A stretch of DNA of 64,000 nt from Bacillus sp. KH172YL63 (GTDB lineage Bacteria > Bacillota > Bacilli > Bacillales > Bacillaceae_B): positions 2,344,001 through 2,408,000 of the forward strand of contig NZ_AP022842.1 in assembly GCF_011398925.1 (NCBI RefSeq). Direction: 5' to 3'. Shown piece by piece: positions 16,577 to 24,912 of this stretch. The notes beneath the pieces are model-generated. The model was not told the origin of the DNA. It made no database searches and worked only from the letters and a program-made list of their open reading frames with translations. The position numbers were made by a program, and so were the translations under genes. The first letter of the stretch is position 1; every line of letters starts with the position of its first letter.

Positions 16577-16765
16577 TCAGTTAACTGAGAGCATTCTCTC
16601 AAAAATAATCTCGTAGTCGGTCGGCTTACCATGGCCATTATACTTCAATGGCAGGACCTGCACCAATCTCCAACCTTCAGCTGCATACTCCTCTATGATT
16701 TCCCGATGCTTCGGTTCGGTGAAAAATCCTCCTAAACTTGTCTGGACGTATGTGTATTCATACAT
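16577..16765 (-). CDS. DUF4177 domain protein
   Basis: 62 residues, a single DUF4177-type domain: MYEYTYVQTSLGG, then REIIEEYAAEGWRLVQVLPL, then the YEIIFER strand. The E-x-x-A-x-x-G-W-R-L-V core is diagnostic for the family, whose role is unknown. A GGAGGGGTC site precedes the ATG. Confidence 0.8.
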   Translation of the reverse strand: MYEYTYVQTSLGGFFTEPKHREIIEEYAAEGWRLVQVLPLKYNGHGKPTDYEIIFERMLSVN

Positions 16766-16971
16766 GATGACCCCTCCGTTTCTTTCTATATATACGGACG
16801 GAGCTGATAATCGGTTTCATGTTTCTACTGTGCTAAAAAACACAAAGAAATCTTCAAACGTGTCGATGATGACTTGGCATACTCCATCATTGCGGCTCAG
16901 TCTTTTTGTGTGTATCAAAATTGTTATGAAAAAAGGAACATCACGCGTCACTCCCCCATTTCGATGCACCT

Positions 16972-17003
16972 AAAAAACAGCCCTGCATCGACAGGGCTGT
17001 TTC
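16972..17003 (-). terminator. mqo terminator
   Basis: AACAGCCCTG/CAGGGCTGTT stem with a 5-nt loop, followed on the minus strand by a T run. Confidence 0.85.
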
Positions 17004-17012
17004 TACATCTAT

Positions 17013-18512
17013 TTAACTATACGCTACCTCTTTATCCCTCAACCCCAACGCTTTTGCCGTCGACGTATGGATTTCTCTGAAGAGCTCAGGGTTTTCACCA
17101 AGCGCTATCCCATAAGAAGGAATCATTTCTTTGATCTTCGGCTCCCACTCTTTCATATGCTGCGGGAAGCATTTGTCCAATACTTCAAGCATGACATGAA
17201 CGGCAGTGGATGCGCCTGGAGAAGCTCCCAATAGGGCGGCGACGGATCCGTCGGCAGCGCTCACCACTTCTGTACCGAACTGAAGTGTTCCCTTGCCTGC
17301 ATCTGTGTCTTTGATCACCTGAACACGCTGGCCTGCTACGACGATATCCCAGTCCTCGCTCTTGGCGTTCGGGATGAATTCACGCAATTCTTCCATGCGC
17401 TTTTCATTGGACAGGAGTACCTGCTGAATCAAATACTTTGTCAGTCCCATCTCCTTGACGCCGGCTGCTAGCATGGTGAAGAGATTATTCGTATTCACCG
17501 ATGTGATCAAGTCCAAATTCGAGCCGGTTTTCAGGAATTTTGGTGAGAATCCGGCAAATGGTCCGAATAGAAGGGATTTCTTTTTATCGATATAACGTGT
17601 ATCCAGATGGGGCACCGACATCGGAGGCGCTCCGACCTTCGCTTTCCCGTATACCTTTCCGTGGTGCTTTTCGATGACTTCAGGGTTGTTGCACACCATG
17701 AAGAGTCCACTTACCGGGAATCCGCCGATCTGCTTGGATTCCGGGATGCCGGTTTTTTGAAGCAACGGCAGGCTTCCCCCGCCTCCACCGATGAAGACGA
17801 ATTTCGCCGTGTGGTATTCCATTTTAATGCCGTCGATGTCATGGACCTTCACTTCCCAGGAACCATCGGGCTTCCGCTTAATGTCTTCCACACTGTGTTG
17901 ATAGTTGATTTCGACGCCTTTCGTCTCTAAGTGATCGAACAACATACGTGTCAGTGCACCGAAATTGACATCGGTACCTGAATCGATTTTCGTCGCCGCG
18001 ATGGGATCCTCCGATGTGCGCCCTTCCATAATGAGGGGGATCCACTCCTTTAATTTCTGTGGATCATCTGAAAATTCCATGCCTTCAAAAAGAGGGCTGC
18101 CTGACAGCGCTTCCAATCGTTTTTTCAAAAATTCAACGTTTTCTTTTCCCTGTACCATACTCATATGAGGAATCGGCATGATGAATTCTTTCGGGTTGCT
18201 GATCAGATTCTGATTAACGAGATAAGACCAGAATTGACGTGACAGCTGGAATTGTTCGTTTACTTTGATTGCTTTTGTAATATCGATCGAACCGTCAGGC
18301 TTTTCGGATGTATAATTGAGCTCACATAGAGCAGAATGGCCCGTGCCGGCATTATTCCATTCGTTTGAGCTTTCTTCGCCTGGACTTGCTAGTTTTTCAA
18401 ACACTTTGATTTCCCAATCCGGTGCCAACTCTTTCAGCAACGCACCTAACGTCGCACTCATGACTCCGGCTCCGATTAAAATAACGTCTGTTTTCGTCTG
18501 TAAGCTGCTCAT
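17013..18512 (-). CDS. mqo: Malate:quinone oxidoreductase
   Basis: 499 residues, the family's usual length. FAD-binding motif [16 protein letters not shown] lies at about 10-25. The Mqo-specific segments [19 protein letters not shown] and [13 protein letters not shown] are present. The enzyme oxidises L-malate to oxaloacetate with FAD and passes electrons to the membrane quinone pool, an alternative to cytosolic malate dehydrogenase in the TCA cycle. Start at 18512 is preceded by GAGGAAGG; a longer frame to 18527 has no site of its own. Monocistronic, terminator at 16972. Confidence 0.95.
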   Translation of the reverse strand: MSSLQTKTDVILIGAGVMSATLGALLKELAPDWEIKVFEKLASPGEESSNEWNNAGTGHSALCELNYTSEKPDGSIDITKAIKVNEQFQLSRQFWSYLVNQNLISNPKEFIMPIPHMSMVQGKENVEFLKKRLEALSGSPLFEGMEFSDDPQKLKEWIPLIMEGRTSEDPIAATKIDSGTDVNFGALTRMLFDHLETKGVEINYQHSVEDIKRKPDGSWEVKVHDIDGIKMEYHTAKFVFIGGGGGSLPLLQKTGIPESKQIGGFPVSGLFMVCNNPEVIEKHHGKVYGKAKVGAPPMSVPHLDTRYIDKKKSLLFGPFAGFSPKFLKTGSNLDLITSVNTNNLFTMLAAGVKEMGLTKYLIQQVLLSNEKRMEELREFIPNAKSEDWDIVVAGQRVQVIKDTDAGKGTLQFGTEVVSAADGSVAALLGASPGASTAVHVMLEVLDKCFPQHMKEWEPKIKEMIPSYGIALGENPELFREIHTSTAKALGLRDKEVAYS

Positions 18513-18527
18513 AATAACCTTCCTCAT

Positions 18528-18855
18528 CCACTATATTTGCAGGCGCGAAATACAGGCACCTTCATGTGTTCATATAAAATCGATTCTTATACCATTATAC
18601 TTATTTACTGGGTAAATTATCTAGTATTATCTGATAATTATAAACTATTTTAAGAAAAAACAAAAGTGAGAATACTATATCTTTTCAATCATATACAGAG
18701 GTAAACAGAGGCCGCGCGCCTCTATTGAGCCATTCAGGCATCAAAATATCGATGATGAATCTTCCTGCAGGATAAAGGTAAGAAATCGTTTTGCAGAAAA
18801 ATATTTATTATGCTTGGAACACTTTCTCAGTCATTCCTCAGGTGATCCCTTGCCT
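18528..18855. other. Intergenic region between mqo and a lipoprotein gene
   Basis: A 328-bp stretch that is AT-rich and holds the upstream region of mqo. A short GC-rich hairpin (AGAGGC/GCCTCT around 18706-18724) is seen. No gene is supported. Confidence 0.4.
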
Positions 18856-19188
18856 CTAATCACGGTACCCTTTTCCTATTACCTTTCCATTTTCTTTAGA
18901 TATGTACACATCGATATCCCCCCTTGAATGGTTCCCTGTATAAAACACGACGATATAGACAAACTGTCCTTCATACTTCATATCATTTAAGCGTCCCATC
19001 CTGCCGTCGATTCTCTCCTCCTTGATCGAAGCATTCTCCCACTTCCCTCTGAGTTCTTTCTTCTCAAAAGAGGAAAGGGAGTTATATGCCTGGATGATGA
19101 TTGGATTGATGTCATCATTCCCTTCCACTGAGCCGCACCCAGCCAAACATACAATACACGTTACTGCGATCAACCAACCTTTTAACAT
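18856..19188 (-). CDS. Small lipoprotein, unknown
   Basis: 110 residues with a lipoprotein signal (LAGC, Cys at about 18) and a short exported domain (PIIIQAYNSLSSFEKKELRGKWENA, then YEGQFVYIVVFYT, then DIDVYISKENGKVIGKGYRD). The last segment looks like a PepSY-type or membrane-anchored beta-sheet end. The family is not recognised. Divergent from fadR. Confidence 0.65.
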   Translation of the reverse strand: MLKGWLIAVTCIVCLAGCGSVEGNDDINPIIIQAYNSLSSFEKKELRGKWENASIKEERIDGRMGRLNDMKYEGQFVYIVVFYTGNHSRGDIDVYISKENGKVIGKGYRD

Positions 19189-19247
19189 GATGAATCCCTG
19201 CTTTCATCTTTAATAGTGAGAATCGACAAATAAAATTTCAGAATATA

Positions 19248-19278
19248 TTGACAAAACACGTTATGGGAATCATATAAT
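19248..19278 (+). promoter_or_regulatory. Sigma-A-type promoter of fadR
   Basis: TTGACA at 19248-19253 and TATAAT at 19273-19278 with a 19-nt spacer, a little long. The first FadR-like operator begins inside the -10 box. Confidence 0.6.
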
Positions 19279-19289
19279 GGTAATACCAT
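19277..19289. promoter_or_regulatory. FadR-like operator 1
   Basis: ATGGTA-A-TACCAT, a perfect inverted repeat centred on one base. The core TGGT-N3-ACCA has the same form and spacing as the E. coli FadR operator core. Confidence 0.7.
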
Positions 19290-19296
19290 AATCATT

Positions 19297-19311
19297 ATTG
19301 GTAATACCAAT
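19297..19311. promoter_or_regulatory. FadR-like operator 2
   Basis: ATTGGTA-A-TACCAAT, a 15-bp inverted repeat 21 nt (about two helical turns) after operator 1. It ends just before the ribosome binding site of fadR. Confidence 0.75.
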
Positions 19312-19324
19312 TTGGAGGTGTTGA

Positions 19325-20020
19325 TTGTTGAAAGAACGTTCATCCGACATCATAGCCCGGGACATTTCCCGTTCCATCTTACAGGGGGAACTGAAATCCG
19401 GAGACTCCCTTCAGGCGGAAAGGGAAATGGCCGCCCGCTATAAAGTGGGAAGGCCGACGATCCGTGAAGCCCTGCATCGACTTGAAAGCGATGGATGGAT
19501 TACAAGCAGGAAAGGAATGCCTGCAACCGTGAATGACTACTGGAAACAGGGAAATTTAATGACCATCGTCACCATCCTTCAACATGAAGATGAGATTCCT
19601 GACGAATTCATCGTTCATATGCTTGAGCTGCGGATTTCACTTACCCCGGCATACTTCAAGGATGCGATGGAACATAACAGATTAAAGATCATCTCTTTAT
19701 TCATTCCGATTGAGGAAGGGTTAGATACTCCACAATGGTATGCAGAGTTTGATTGGCGTATTCAGCAGGAGGTGGCCATGCTTTCAAACAACCCCATCTA
19801 CTTCCTCATCCTGAACAGCTTCAAGGACATCTATTTAAGAATGGCTGAAAAATACTTTCAGGACCCGAAACACCGGGCAGCATCCCGTGAATATTACGAT
19901 ATTCTGCTTAAGAGACTGTTGGATGGTGATATTAAAAAGGCTGAACACACGGTCCAGGACATGATGGAAAAAAGTCTGGAACTTTGGAAAAAGAAAATGA
20001 ATGGAGGCAGTGACGAATGA
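19325..20020 (+). CDS. fadR: GntR-family FadR-type acyl-CoA-responsive regulator
   Basis: 231 residues. A GntR winged helix lies at about 5-75 (QAEREMAARYKVGRPTIREALHRLESDGWITSRKGMPATVNDYW) and a FadR_C-like helical domain at about 80-225 (LSNNPIYFLILNSFKDIYLRMAEKYF). The layout closely follows E. coli FadR, including the R-E-x-x-R-L-x-x-D-G-W recognition helix and the P-x-x-VN-x-x-W linker. E. coli FadR binds long-chain acyl-CoA and regulates fatty acid synthesis and breakdown. The TTG start at 19325 is set by GGAGG 6 nt upstream. Autoregulation is predicted from two operators. It overlaps the hydroxylase gene by 4 nt. Confidence 0.8.
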   Translation: MLKERSSDIIARDISRSILQGELKSGDSLQAEREMAARYKVGRPTIREALHRLESDGWITSRKGMPATVNDYWKQGNLMTIVTILQHEDEIPDEFIVHMLELRISLTPAYFKDAMEHNRLKIISLFIPIEEGLDTPQWYAEFDWRIQQEVAMLSNNPIYFLILNSFKDIYLRMAEKYFQDPKHRAASREYYDILLKRLLDGDIKKAEHTVQDMMEKSLELWKKKMNGGSDE

Positions 20021-20634
20021 AAGAAAATCGTTTGTACCGGGATTTCTTCCTTCACTTCGATATTTTGGTCATGGTGGGGATATTTCTTGTTGTTCTTGGG
20101 TTCCTAATCTCAATGGAGCTCACATTATTCAGTGTGCTGTTTTTTCTGATAGGAATTGTAACCTATATGTTCAGCGAGTACCTTACCCACCGATTCCTCT
20201 TTCACATCAAATCACCAAAGAATCCTTTTCTACTGAAATTAATCAAACGCTTACACTATGATCATCATAAAGAACCTAACGACTTGAAGCTGTTGTTTCT
20301 TCCCATCTGGTATAGCGCCCCCAACCTGTTTCTGCTCTGCTTGATATTTTATTTTGTGACCGGGTCCATTACCGCAACTCTCGCCTTTACCACGGGCATC
20401 CTGTTTATGTTCTTTGTGTATGAATGGAAGCACTATGTCGCTCACCGGCCTTTCAAACCGAAAACAAGATTCGGCAAATGGCTGAAAAAAACGCATATCC
20501 TGCATCATTACAAAAATGAAAATTATTGGTACGGTGTTTCCACGCCTTTCATCGACGTTTTGTTCGGGACCCTGAAAGACGAAAAAGAGGTGGAAACGAG
20601 CCAGACTGCAAAGGATTTAGAGAAAAGAGCATGA
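20017..20634 (+). CDS. Fatty acid hydroxylase superfamily membrane enzyme
   Basis: 205 residues with about four helices and the di-iron histidine motifs of the sterol desaturase/fatty acid hydroxylase superfamily: HRFLFH (about 57-62), HYDHH (about 84-88), HYVAHR and HILHH. Such enzymes insert oxygen into lipids using a membrane-facing di-iron site. The cellular substrate is unknown, perhaps a fatty acyl chain, given co-transcription with FadR (ATGA overlap). Terminator at 20640. Confidence 0.85.
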   Translation: MKENRLYRDFFLHFDILVMVGIFLVVLGFLISMELTLFSVLFFLIGIVTYMFSEYLTHRFLFHIKSPKNPFLLKLIKRLHYDHHKEPNDLKLLFLPIWYSAPNLFLLCLIFYFVTGSITATLAFTTGILFMFFVYEWKHYVAHRPFKPKTRFGKWLKKTHILHHYKNENYWYGVSTPFIDVLFGTLKDEKEVETSQTAKDLEKRA

Positions 20635-20639
20635 TAAAG

Positions 20640-20676
20640 AGTCCAGCCTGGCAAACCCTGTCAGGCTGGACTTTCT
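20640..20676 (+). terminator. Terminator of the fadR operon
   Basis: AGTCCAGCCTG pairs with CAGGCTGGACT, then TTTCTTATTATT. It also serves the converging ABC transporter unit. Confidence 0.85.
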
Positions 20677-20678
20677 TA

Positions 20679-21770
20679 TTATTCCCACTTAAACACATAG
20701 CTGGCAAGTGTGAAACCGACAACAAGCCAGGCACTTAAAATAAAGGTTTCCATACCCAGTTCCATAAATGGTGTGCCAAGGTTCATCGTTTCCCTGAGCG
20801 CTGAACTCAGATGAGCGATGGGAAGGATTTTCACAACAGGCTGGAGGAGTTCCGGCATATTGTTGATGGGGAAAAATACGCCCCCAAGGAATAGCATCGG
20901 AAACGTGACGAATCCGGCAATCGGCCCTGCACTTTCCGGGTTCTTCGCGAGTCCTGCAATGATGAATCCGAGAGCCATGAATGCAAGCGTGCCAAGGACG
21001 ATAAAGAATATCATCGCAAGCCATGAGCCTGCTACATTGATATCAAAAATAAGGTCGGCGATGAGTACGACGAGCAGTGCCTGTGTGCCATTCAATACCA
21101 GCCTGGCCGATATCTGGGCCGCGATGAAGGTTGAAGCCTTCAGGCGCGTCCCCTGCATCCTCCGCAATATGCCCCTTTCTCTCCAGGCGGAAATTTGTCC
21201 CGCCACCCCGTTCATATTGTTGCTCATGATCATCATGGCAACGATGCCTGGTACAAGGAAATCCACATAGCGCAGGTTCAACGCGTCGATCCCTATCTTT
21301 TCGATCGTGACGAGGGGCTTATAACCGGCGAGGTCTTTGCTGTATTGATCAATGATCCCATTCACGACCGTCAATCCAAGTTCTGAAGAGGCCAAATTTT
21401 TCTCATTGAAATAAACTGGCAGGGAAAATGCGGCATTTTCATCGTTCACGTTCTTTTCATATCCTTTAGGGATGTCAATCAAGAGCTGGATGTCTCCATT
21501 TCCAACTGCATCTTTCCCGGCTGAAACTTTACTGTATGTAGCCGCTTCGATTCCTTCATGCTCTAGGAATAATTCCGTGATTTCCTTTGAAGCGTCTGAC
21601 TGATCATTGTCGACAATCCCCACTGTGAGCGAAAGGGAATTTCCTCCGCCGGCAAATGAACCCAGTGCCACCATCAAGATGACCGGGAAAAGTAATGTGA
21701 AAAACAGGACCTGCTTGTTCCGTCCAAAAATCCGTAGTTGTGCCAATGTCAGCTGCCAATAAGCTCTCAT
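20679..21770 (-). CDS. ABC-2 type exporter permease
   Basis: 363 residues: one N-terminal helix (about 20-38), a large exported loop with beta-like sequence (about 45-170), then five helices (about 180-360). This is the ABC-2/DrrB-type permease layout, with QISAWRERGILRRMQGTRL as the coupling segment. It overlaps the ATPase gene by 4 nt. Exports a drug, lipid or peptide; substrate unknown. Confidence 0.9.
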   Translation of the reverse strand: MRAYWQLTLAQLRIFGRNKQVLFFTLLFPVILMVALGSFAGGGNSLSLTVGIVDNDQSDASKEITELFLEHEGIEAATYSKVSAGKDAVGNGDIQLLIDIPKGYEKNVNDENAAFSLPVYFNEKNLASSELGLTVVNGIIDQYSKDLAGYKPLVTIEKIGIDALNLRYVDFLVPGIVAMMIMSNNMNGVAGQISAWRERGILRRMQGTRLKASTFIAAQISARLVLNGTQALLVVLIADLIFDINVAGSWLAMIFFIVLGTLAFMALGFIIAGLAKNPESAGPIAGFVTFPMLFLGGVFFPINNMPELLQPVVKILPIAHLSSALRETMNLGTPFMELGMETFILSAWLVVGFTLASYVFKWE

Positions 21771-22693
21771 GATTCACGGAGCCTCCTTCCTGTCATGGAA
21801 ATGAATACGTCTTCCAACGTAGCTTGCCGGGTCACGAGATCCTGTATGGTCATGTTCCCCTCTGTCGCTGACTGGATCAGGGAAGTAAGTGTCTGCTGAA
21901 CGTTATTTGTATATAACTGGACAAACCTATCCTTGATCGAAGCTTCCTCTACCCCGTCCAATCCCAGAAACCACGATTGCTCCGGTGGATCTGAAAGATG
22001 GAATTCAATCGTACTCGTCGACTGAAGGGTCTTGACGAGATTCATAGGCGTATCAAGTGCGATCAGTTCACCTTGATCCATAATCCCGATCCGATCACAA
22101 AGCACATGGGCTTCATCCATATAGTGGGTGGACAGTATGACGGTTTTCCCCCTTTCCTTCAATCTCAATACAATGTCCCAAAGGGTCCGCCTCGCCTGAG
22201 GGTCAAGCCCTGTCGTCGGCTCATCGAGGAATACGATATCCGGATCATGAATCAGTGCAAGGGCAATCGCCAATCGCTGCTTTTGTCCGCCTGACAATCC
22301 TTTCACCCGGTCTTTCTTCTTTTCGGTGAGAAGCATGTCCTCAACCAGCCCGTCTATATCCACATGACTCGGATAAAAGCTGGCGTACAGCCTGAGGATT
22401 TCATCCACCTTCAATAATTCAAACAAGGAAGTGGATTGAAGCTGGACCCCGATCACCTCTTTCACCTGATTCACTTGAGTCCGCACGTCAAACCCGGCCA
22501 GACTCGCCGTTCCTTCATCAGGCTTTCTAAGTCCGACAAGCATTTCGATCGTGGTCGTTTTACCTGCACCGTTAGGCCCGAGCAGCCCGAAGATTTCCCC
22601 TTTCTCCACCTGAAAACGGACGCCATTCACTGCTGTAAATCGGCCGTAGGATTTCACAAGATTCTTTACATCCACCATGACTTCATTTGGCAT
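21767..22693 (-). CDS. ABC transporter ATP-binding protein (DrrA-like)
   Basis: 308 residues. Walker A GPNGAGKT (about 39-46), signature LSGGQKQRL (about 135-143), Walker B IVFLDEPTTGLDPQARR, H-loop STHYMDEA. The C-terminal extension (about 235-308) resembles DrrA-type ATPases of ABC-2 exporters. First gene of a two-gene operon, preceded by AAAGGAGGA. Confidence 0.95.
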   Translation of the reverse strand: MPNEVMVDVKNLVKSYGRFTAVNGVRFQVEKGEIFGLLGPNGAGKTTTIEMLVGLRKPDEGTASLAGFDVRTQVNQVKEVIGVQLQSTSLFELLKVDEILRLYASFYPSHVDIDGLVEDMLLTEKKKDRVKGLSGGQKQRLAIALALIHDPDIVFLDEPTTGLDPQARRTLWDIVLRLKERGKTVILSTHYMDEAHVLCDRIGIMDQGELIALDTPMNLVKTLQSTSTIEFHLSDPPEQSWFLGLDGVEEASIKDRFVQLYTNNVQQTLTSLIQSATEGNMTIQDLVTRQATLEDVFISMTGRRLRES

Positions 22694-22753
22694 AGTCTTC
22701 CTCCTTTAAAAAGAAATGTGACCGCCCATAAAAGAGCGGTCGTCTTCTGCTGC

Positions 22754-23182
22754 TTATACGCGATGATGATCCCCACGCCAGTTCTGCACTGCAAGCTTAA
22801 TGTCGTTCGGACTTAGTGACTCTGACACAGCTCTTTCAACCAGTGCAGGAAATTCTTCATCCGGTGCGAATCGCAGCGCAATGATTTGCTTCAATTCAAG
22901 CCGTGAATCGAGCTCTTTACCTGTCAACCTGTAATAACGGAATTGTTCCTCTGTCCTGATGACCCGGTCCTGCACCTGAAGTGCATATGTCCGCACCTTT
23001 ACCCCGATCATGATGACCGTGAAGACGAGAAACAGTACAATGAAACTGATTAACGTCTCATCCCCAACATTCTTCACAAAGAATACGACAGTCAGAATAA
23101 GAGTAATGAGTGCCGACAGACCGATTCCAACATGATAGACAGGATCCAACTTTCTGTGGTTTTCATAATTTTGTTGATTCAT
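22754..23182 (-). CDS. DUF6526 family membrane protein
   Basis: 142 residues beginning MNQQNYENHRKLDPVYH, with two helices (about 20-40 and 48-66) and a soluble C-terminal part (QFRYYRLTGKELDSRLELKQIIALRFAPDEEFPALVERA). These features fit the DUF6526 family as I recall it; function unknown. Start at 23182 is set by TTGGAGG 6 nt upstream. Confidence 0.75.
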   Translation of the reverse strand: MNQQNYENHRKLDPVYHVGIGLSALITLILTVVFFVKNVGDETLISFIVLFLVFTVIMIGVKVRTYALQVQDRVIRTEEQFRYYRLTGKELDSRLELKQIIALRFAPDEEFPALVERAVSESLSPNDIKLAVQNWRGDHHRV

Positions 23183-23398
23183 ATAGGCCTCCAATGGTTG
23201 ATGTATTCATTATATACTAGAAATAGATATTATTGGGCTTTCTGCAACTTAATATCATATTCCCCTAGGACATATAGAATTCATAAAGACAGGTGTTTTT
23301 TTATTATTCTATATTTTCCCATTTGTTGGTGATATTATTAAAGATAGAAACAATCTAATCGGTGTCTACTTCATATTTTATGACTGGAGGTGTTTCAC

Positions 23399-23590
23399 AT
23401 GGTTTGGTTATTCGTCCTGATTCCTTTTTCATTTATGTGTGGGGTTGTCATTGTAGGAAGTATCAAAGAGACCATTTTTGGTCAAGGCTACCTGAAAGGA
23501 GACTGCTACGACACATACAAAAATGAAGGGTTTGAAGCGCACTGCAGGGGGCAATCCAATCATCTGAAGTTCTGGACGGGTGGACGATAA
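23399..23590 (+). CDS. 63-residue protein with membrane helix and Cys pair, unknown
   Basis: An N-terminal helix (WLFVLIPFSFMCGVVIVGS) is followed by a polar tail with two further Cys residues (GDCYDTYKNEGFEAHCRG). Not recognised. Start at 23399 is set by GGAGGTG 6 nt upstream, a very good site. Monocistronic; a repeat-like GC-rich region follows at about 23690. Confidence 0.6.
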   Translation: MVWLFVLIPFSFMCGVVIVGSIKETIFGQGYLKGDCYDTYKNEGFEAHCRGQSNHLKFWTGGR

Positions 23591-23675
23591 AACGATTATT
23601 TAGGAATAATGCCGGGACATAAATAAAAGCACCTCACTCCAAAGACCCACCATTCCCTGCTAACATTATCCAAAT

Positions 23676-23800
23676 TACCTGTAGGGGCCCTGGTGAATTC
23701 CGCAGAAGGCTTCGCTTTCCGCGGAATTTGGGGTCTCACCTAGCCCGCTTCTCCTGTAGGATCCTTGGCCTTGCATTCCAATCAACAACGGGAGACCGTT
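23676..23800. repeat. GC-rich hairpin block resembling the MITE core
   Basis: It holds an AATTCCGC/GCGGAATT stem around 23694-23728, a GGGGTCTCACC segment, then a CAATCAAC segment near 23784. The order GGTCTCACC, GCTTCTCCTG, CAATCAAC parallels the GC-rich core of the repeats at 42682 and 45561, though the terminal inverted repeats are absent. It may be a diverged relative. Confidence 0.4.
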
Positions 23801-23869
23801 TGAACTTTATTCCAAATGAAAACAAAAATGTATTTTCTCAAACCTACTTGCTATATCCCCCACCAATTC

Positions 23870-24046
23870 TTAATCTACTGCATGCCACTTCAGATCTTCA
23901 TCTCTGAAAACATTTGTGTTTTCAGGATATCCAAAGAAATACAGCTTATTTCCTTCCTGATCATATGCACCTGCACCAAGGTCATCCAACTGCGGGGTGA
24001 AGGGAAGCAGAAACGAAACCCTCTCTCCCTTGGTTATGGATTTTCT
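23870..24046 (-). pseudogene. Possible gene remnant without start codon
   Basis: A minus-strand frame of about 56 codons ending at TAA (23870-23872) gives a protein-like sequence (SFLLPFTPQLDDLGAGAY, then GNKLYFFGYPENTNVF). It has no start codon or ribosome site and runs into the next gene's stop. It could be the 3' end of a decayed gene. Family unknown. Low certainty. Confidence 0.3.
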
Positions 24047-24057
24047 TTTCCCGGCTT

Positions 24058-24237
24058 TTATTCCTTGAGGGCATTTTTATAACGTAAAGCCCTTTTGATT
24101 ACGAAGAAGAGAGAGAAGACAATCACTGCACCGTACATCAACTGCTTTGTCATATACCCTGCGTAAGTCTCAGGCTGATACCCAAAGTTCACCAACAATA
24201 GTATTAGAATGACGCTGATACTGAATGATTTTTTCAT
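24058..24237 (-). CDS. Small two-helix membrane protein, unknown
   Basis: 59 residues with helices at about 3-18 and 32-50 and a basic end (KRALRYKNALKE). Start at 24237 is set by GGAAGGAGGGAAGG upstream, one of the stronger sites in the window. Family not recognised. Confidence 0.55.
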   Translation of the reverse strand: MKKSFSISVILILLLVNFGYQPETYAGYMTKQLMYGAVIVFSLFFVIKRALRYKNALKE

Positions 24238-24299
24238 TATTCCTTCCCTCCTTCCCACCAACTGTCAGCCTACCACACAAGCTGATCTCGTGACAGGGC

Positions 24300-24749
24300 T
24301 CATTGGTTTTTCATTGAAGCCCTCACCTTGTTAATCTCATACTCCGATACCTGCACCAACCCGATGGCGGCACTTTCACCATCACAGCCCTGCAGCGAAA
24401 TGAAACCACTTTTTTCTTCCACCCCGTCACAAGTTGCACTGTTTGTTTCTTCCCCTGTTTCTGATGTCACCATATAGTTCACCTGGTTGCCGTCATATTT
24501 CAATTCATTGATACTGATTTGATTGTTATAAAAGTTGGAAACCGTCACTTCAACCTCATTTTTGTTTCCTACCATATCCACAAATGTCAGTAGTTTATTC
24601 AGGTTCGTGACATTCCCTTCCTCATCCACAATCGTATCCCCGTTTTCAGTCGCTTCCTTCAATGTGTAATGATTACCCTCATCTTCCTGGGAACATCCTG
24701 TGAATAGGACTGATCCTGTCAGCATCATCAACGCGATTCTTTTAAACAT
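24300..24749 (-). CDS. Lipoprotein, DUF4362-like
   Basis: 149 residues with a lipobox (FTGC, Cys at about 19). The segment YTLKEATENGDTIVDEEGNVTNLNKLLTFVDMV, the two Cys (in NSATCDGVEEKSGFISLQGC) and the C-terminal IGLVQVSEYEINKVRAS fit my memory of DUF4362 lipoproteins in Bacillus. Function unknown. Attached to the outer face of the membrane. Confidence 0.6.
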   Translation of the reverse strand: MFKRIALMMLTGSVLFTGCSQEDEGNHYTLKEATENGDTIVDEEGNVTNLNKLLTFVDMVGNKNEVEVTVSNFYNNQISINELKYDGNQVNYMVTSETGEETNSATCDGVEEKSGFISLQGCDGESAAIGLVQVSEYEINKVRASMKNQ

Positions 24750-24912
24750 ATCCCCATCTCCCCATCATTCTTTTATATTGAGTATAGCGGATACATGATG
24801 GGAATGAATCTTCCCCATATTTTTGTTTTCCATATTTCTCATAGGAAAAGCTTCTTTTTTCGCGCTTAACCTTATCAAAATATTAATATTGTAATAATGT
24901 AGGGATCCCTTT

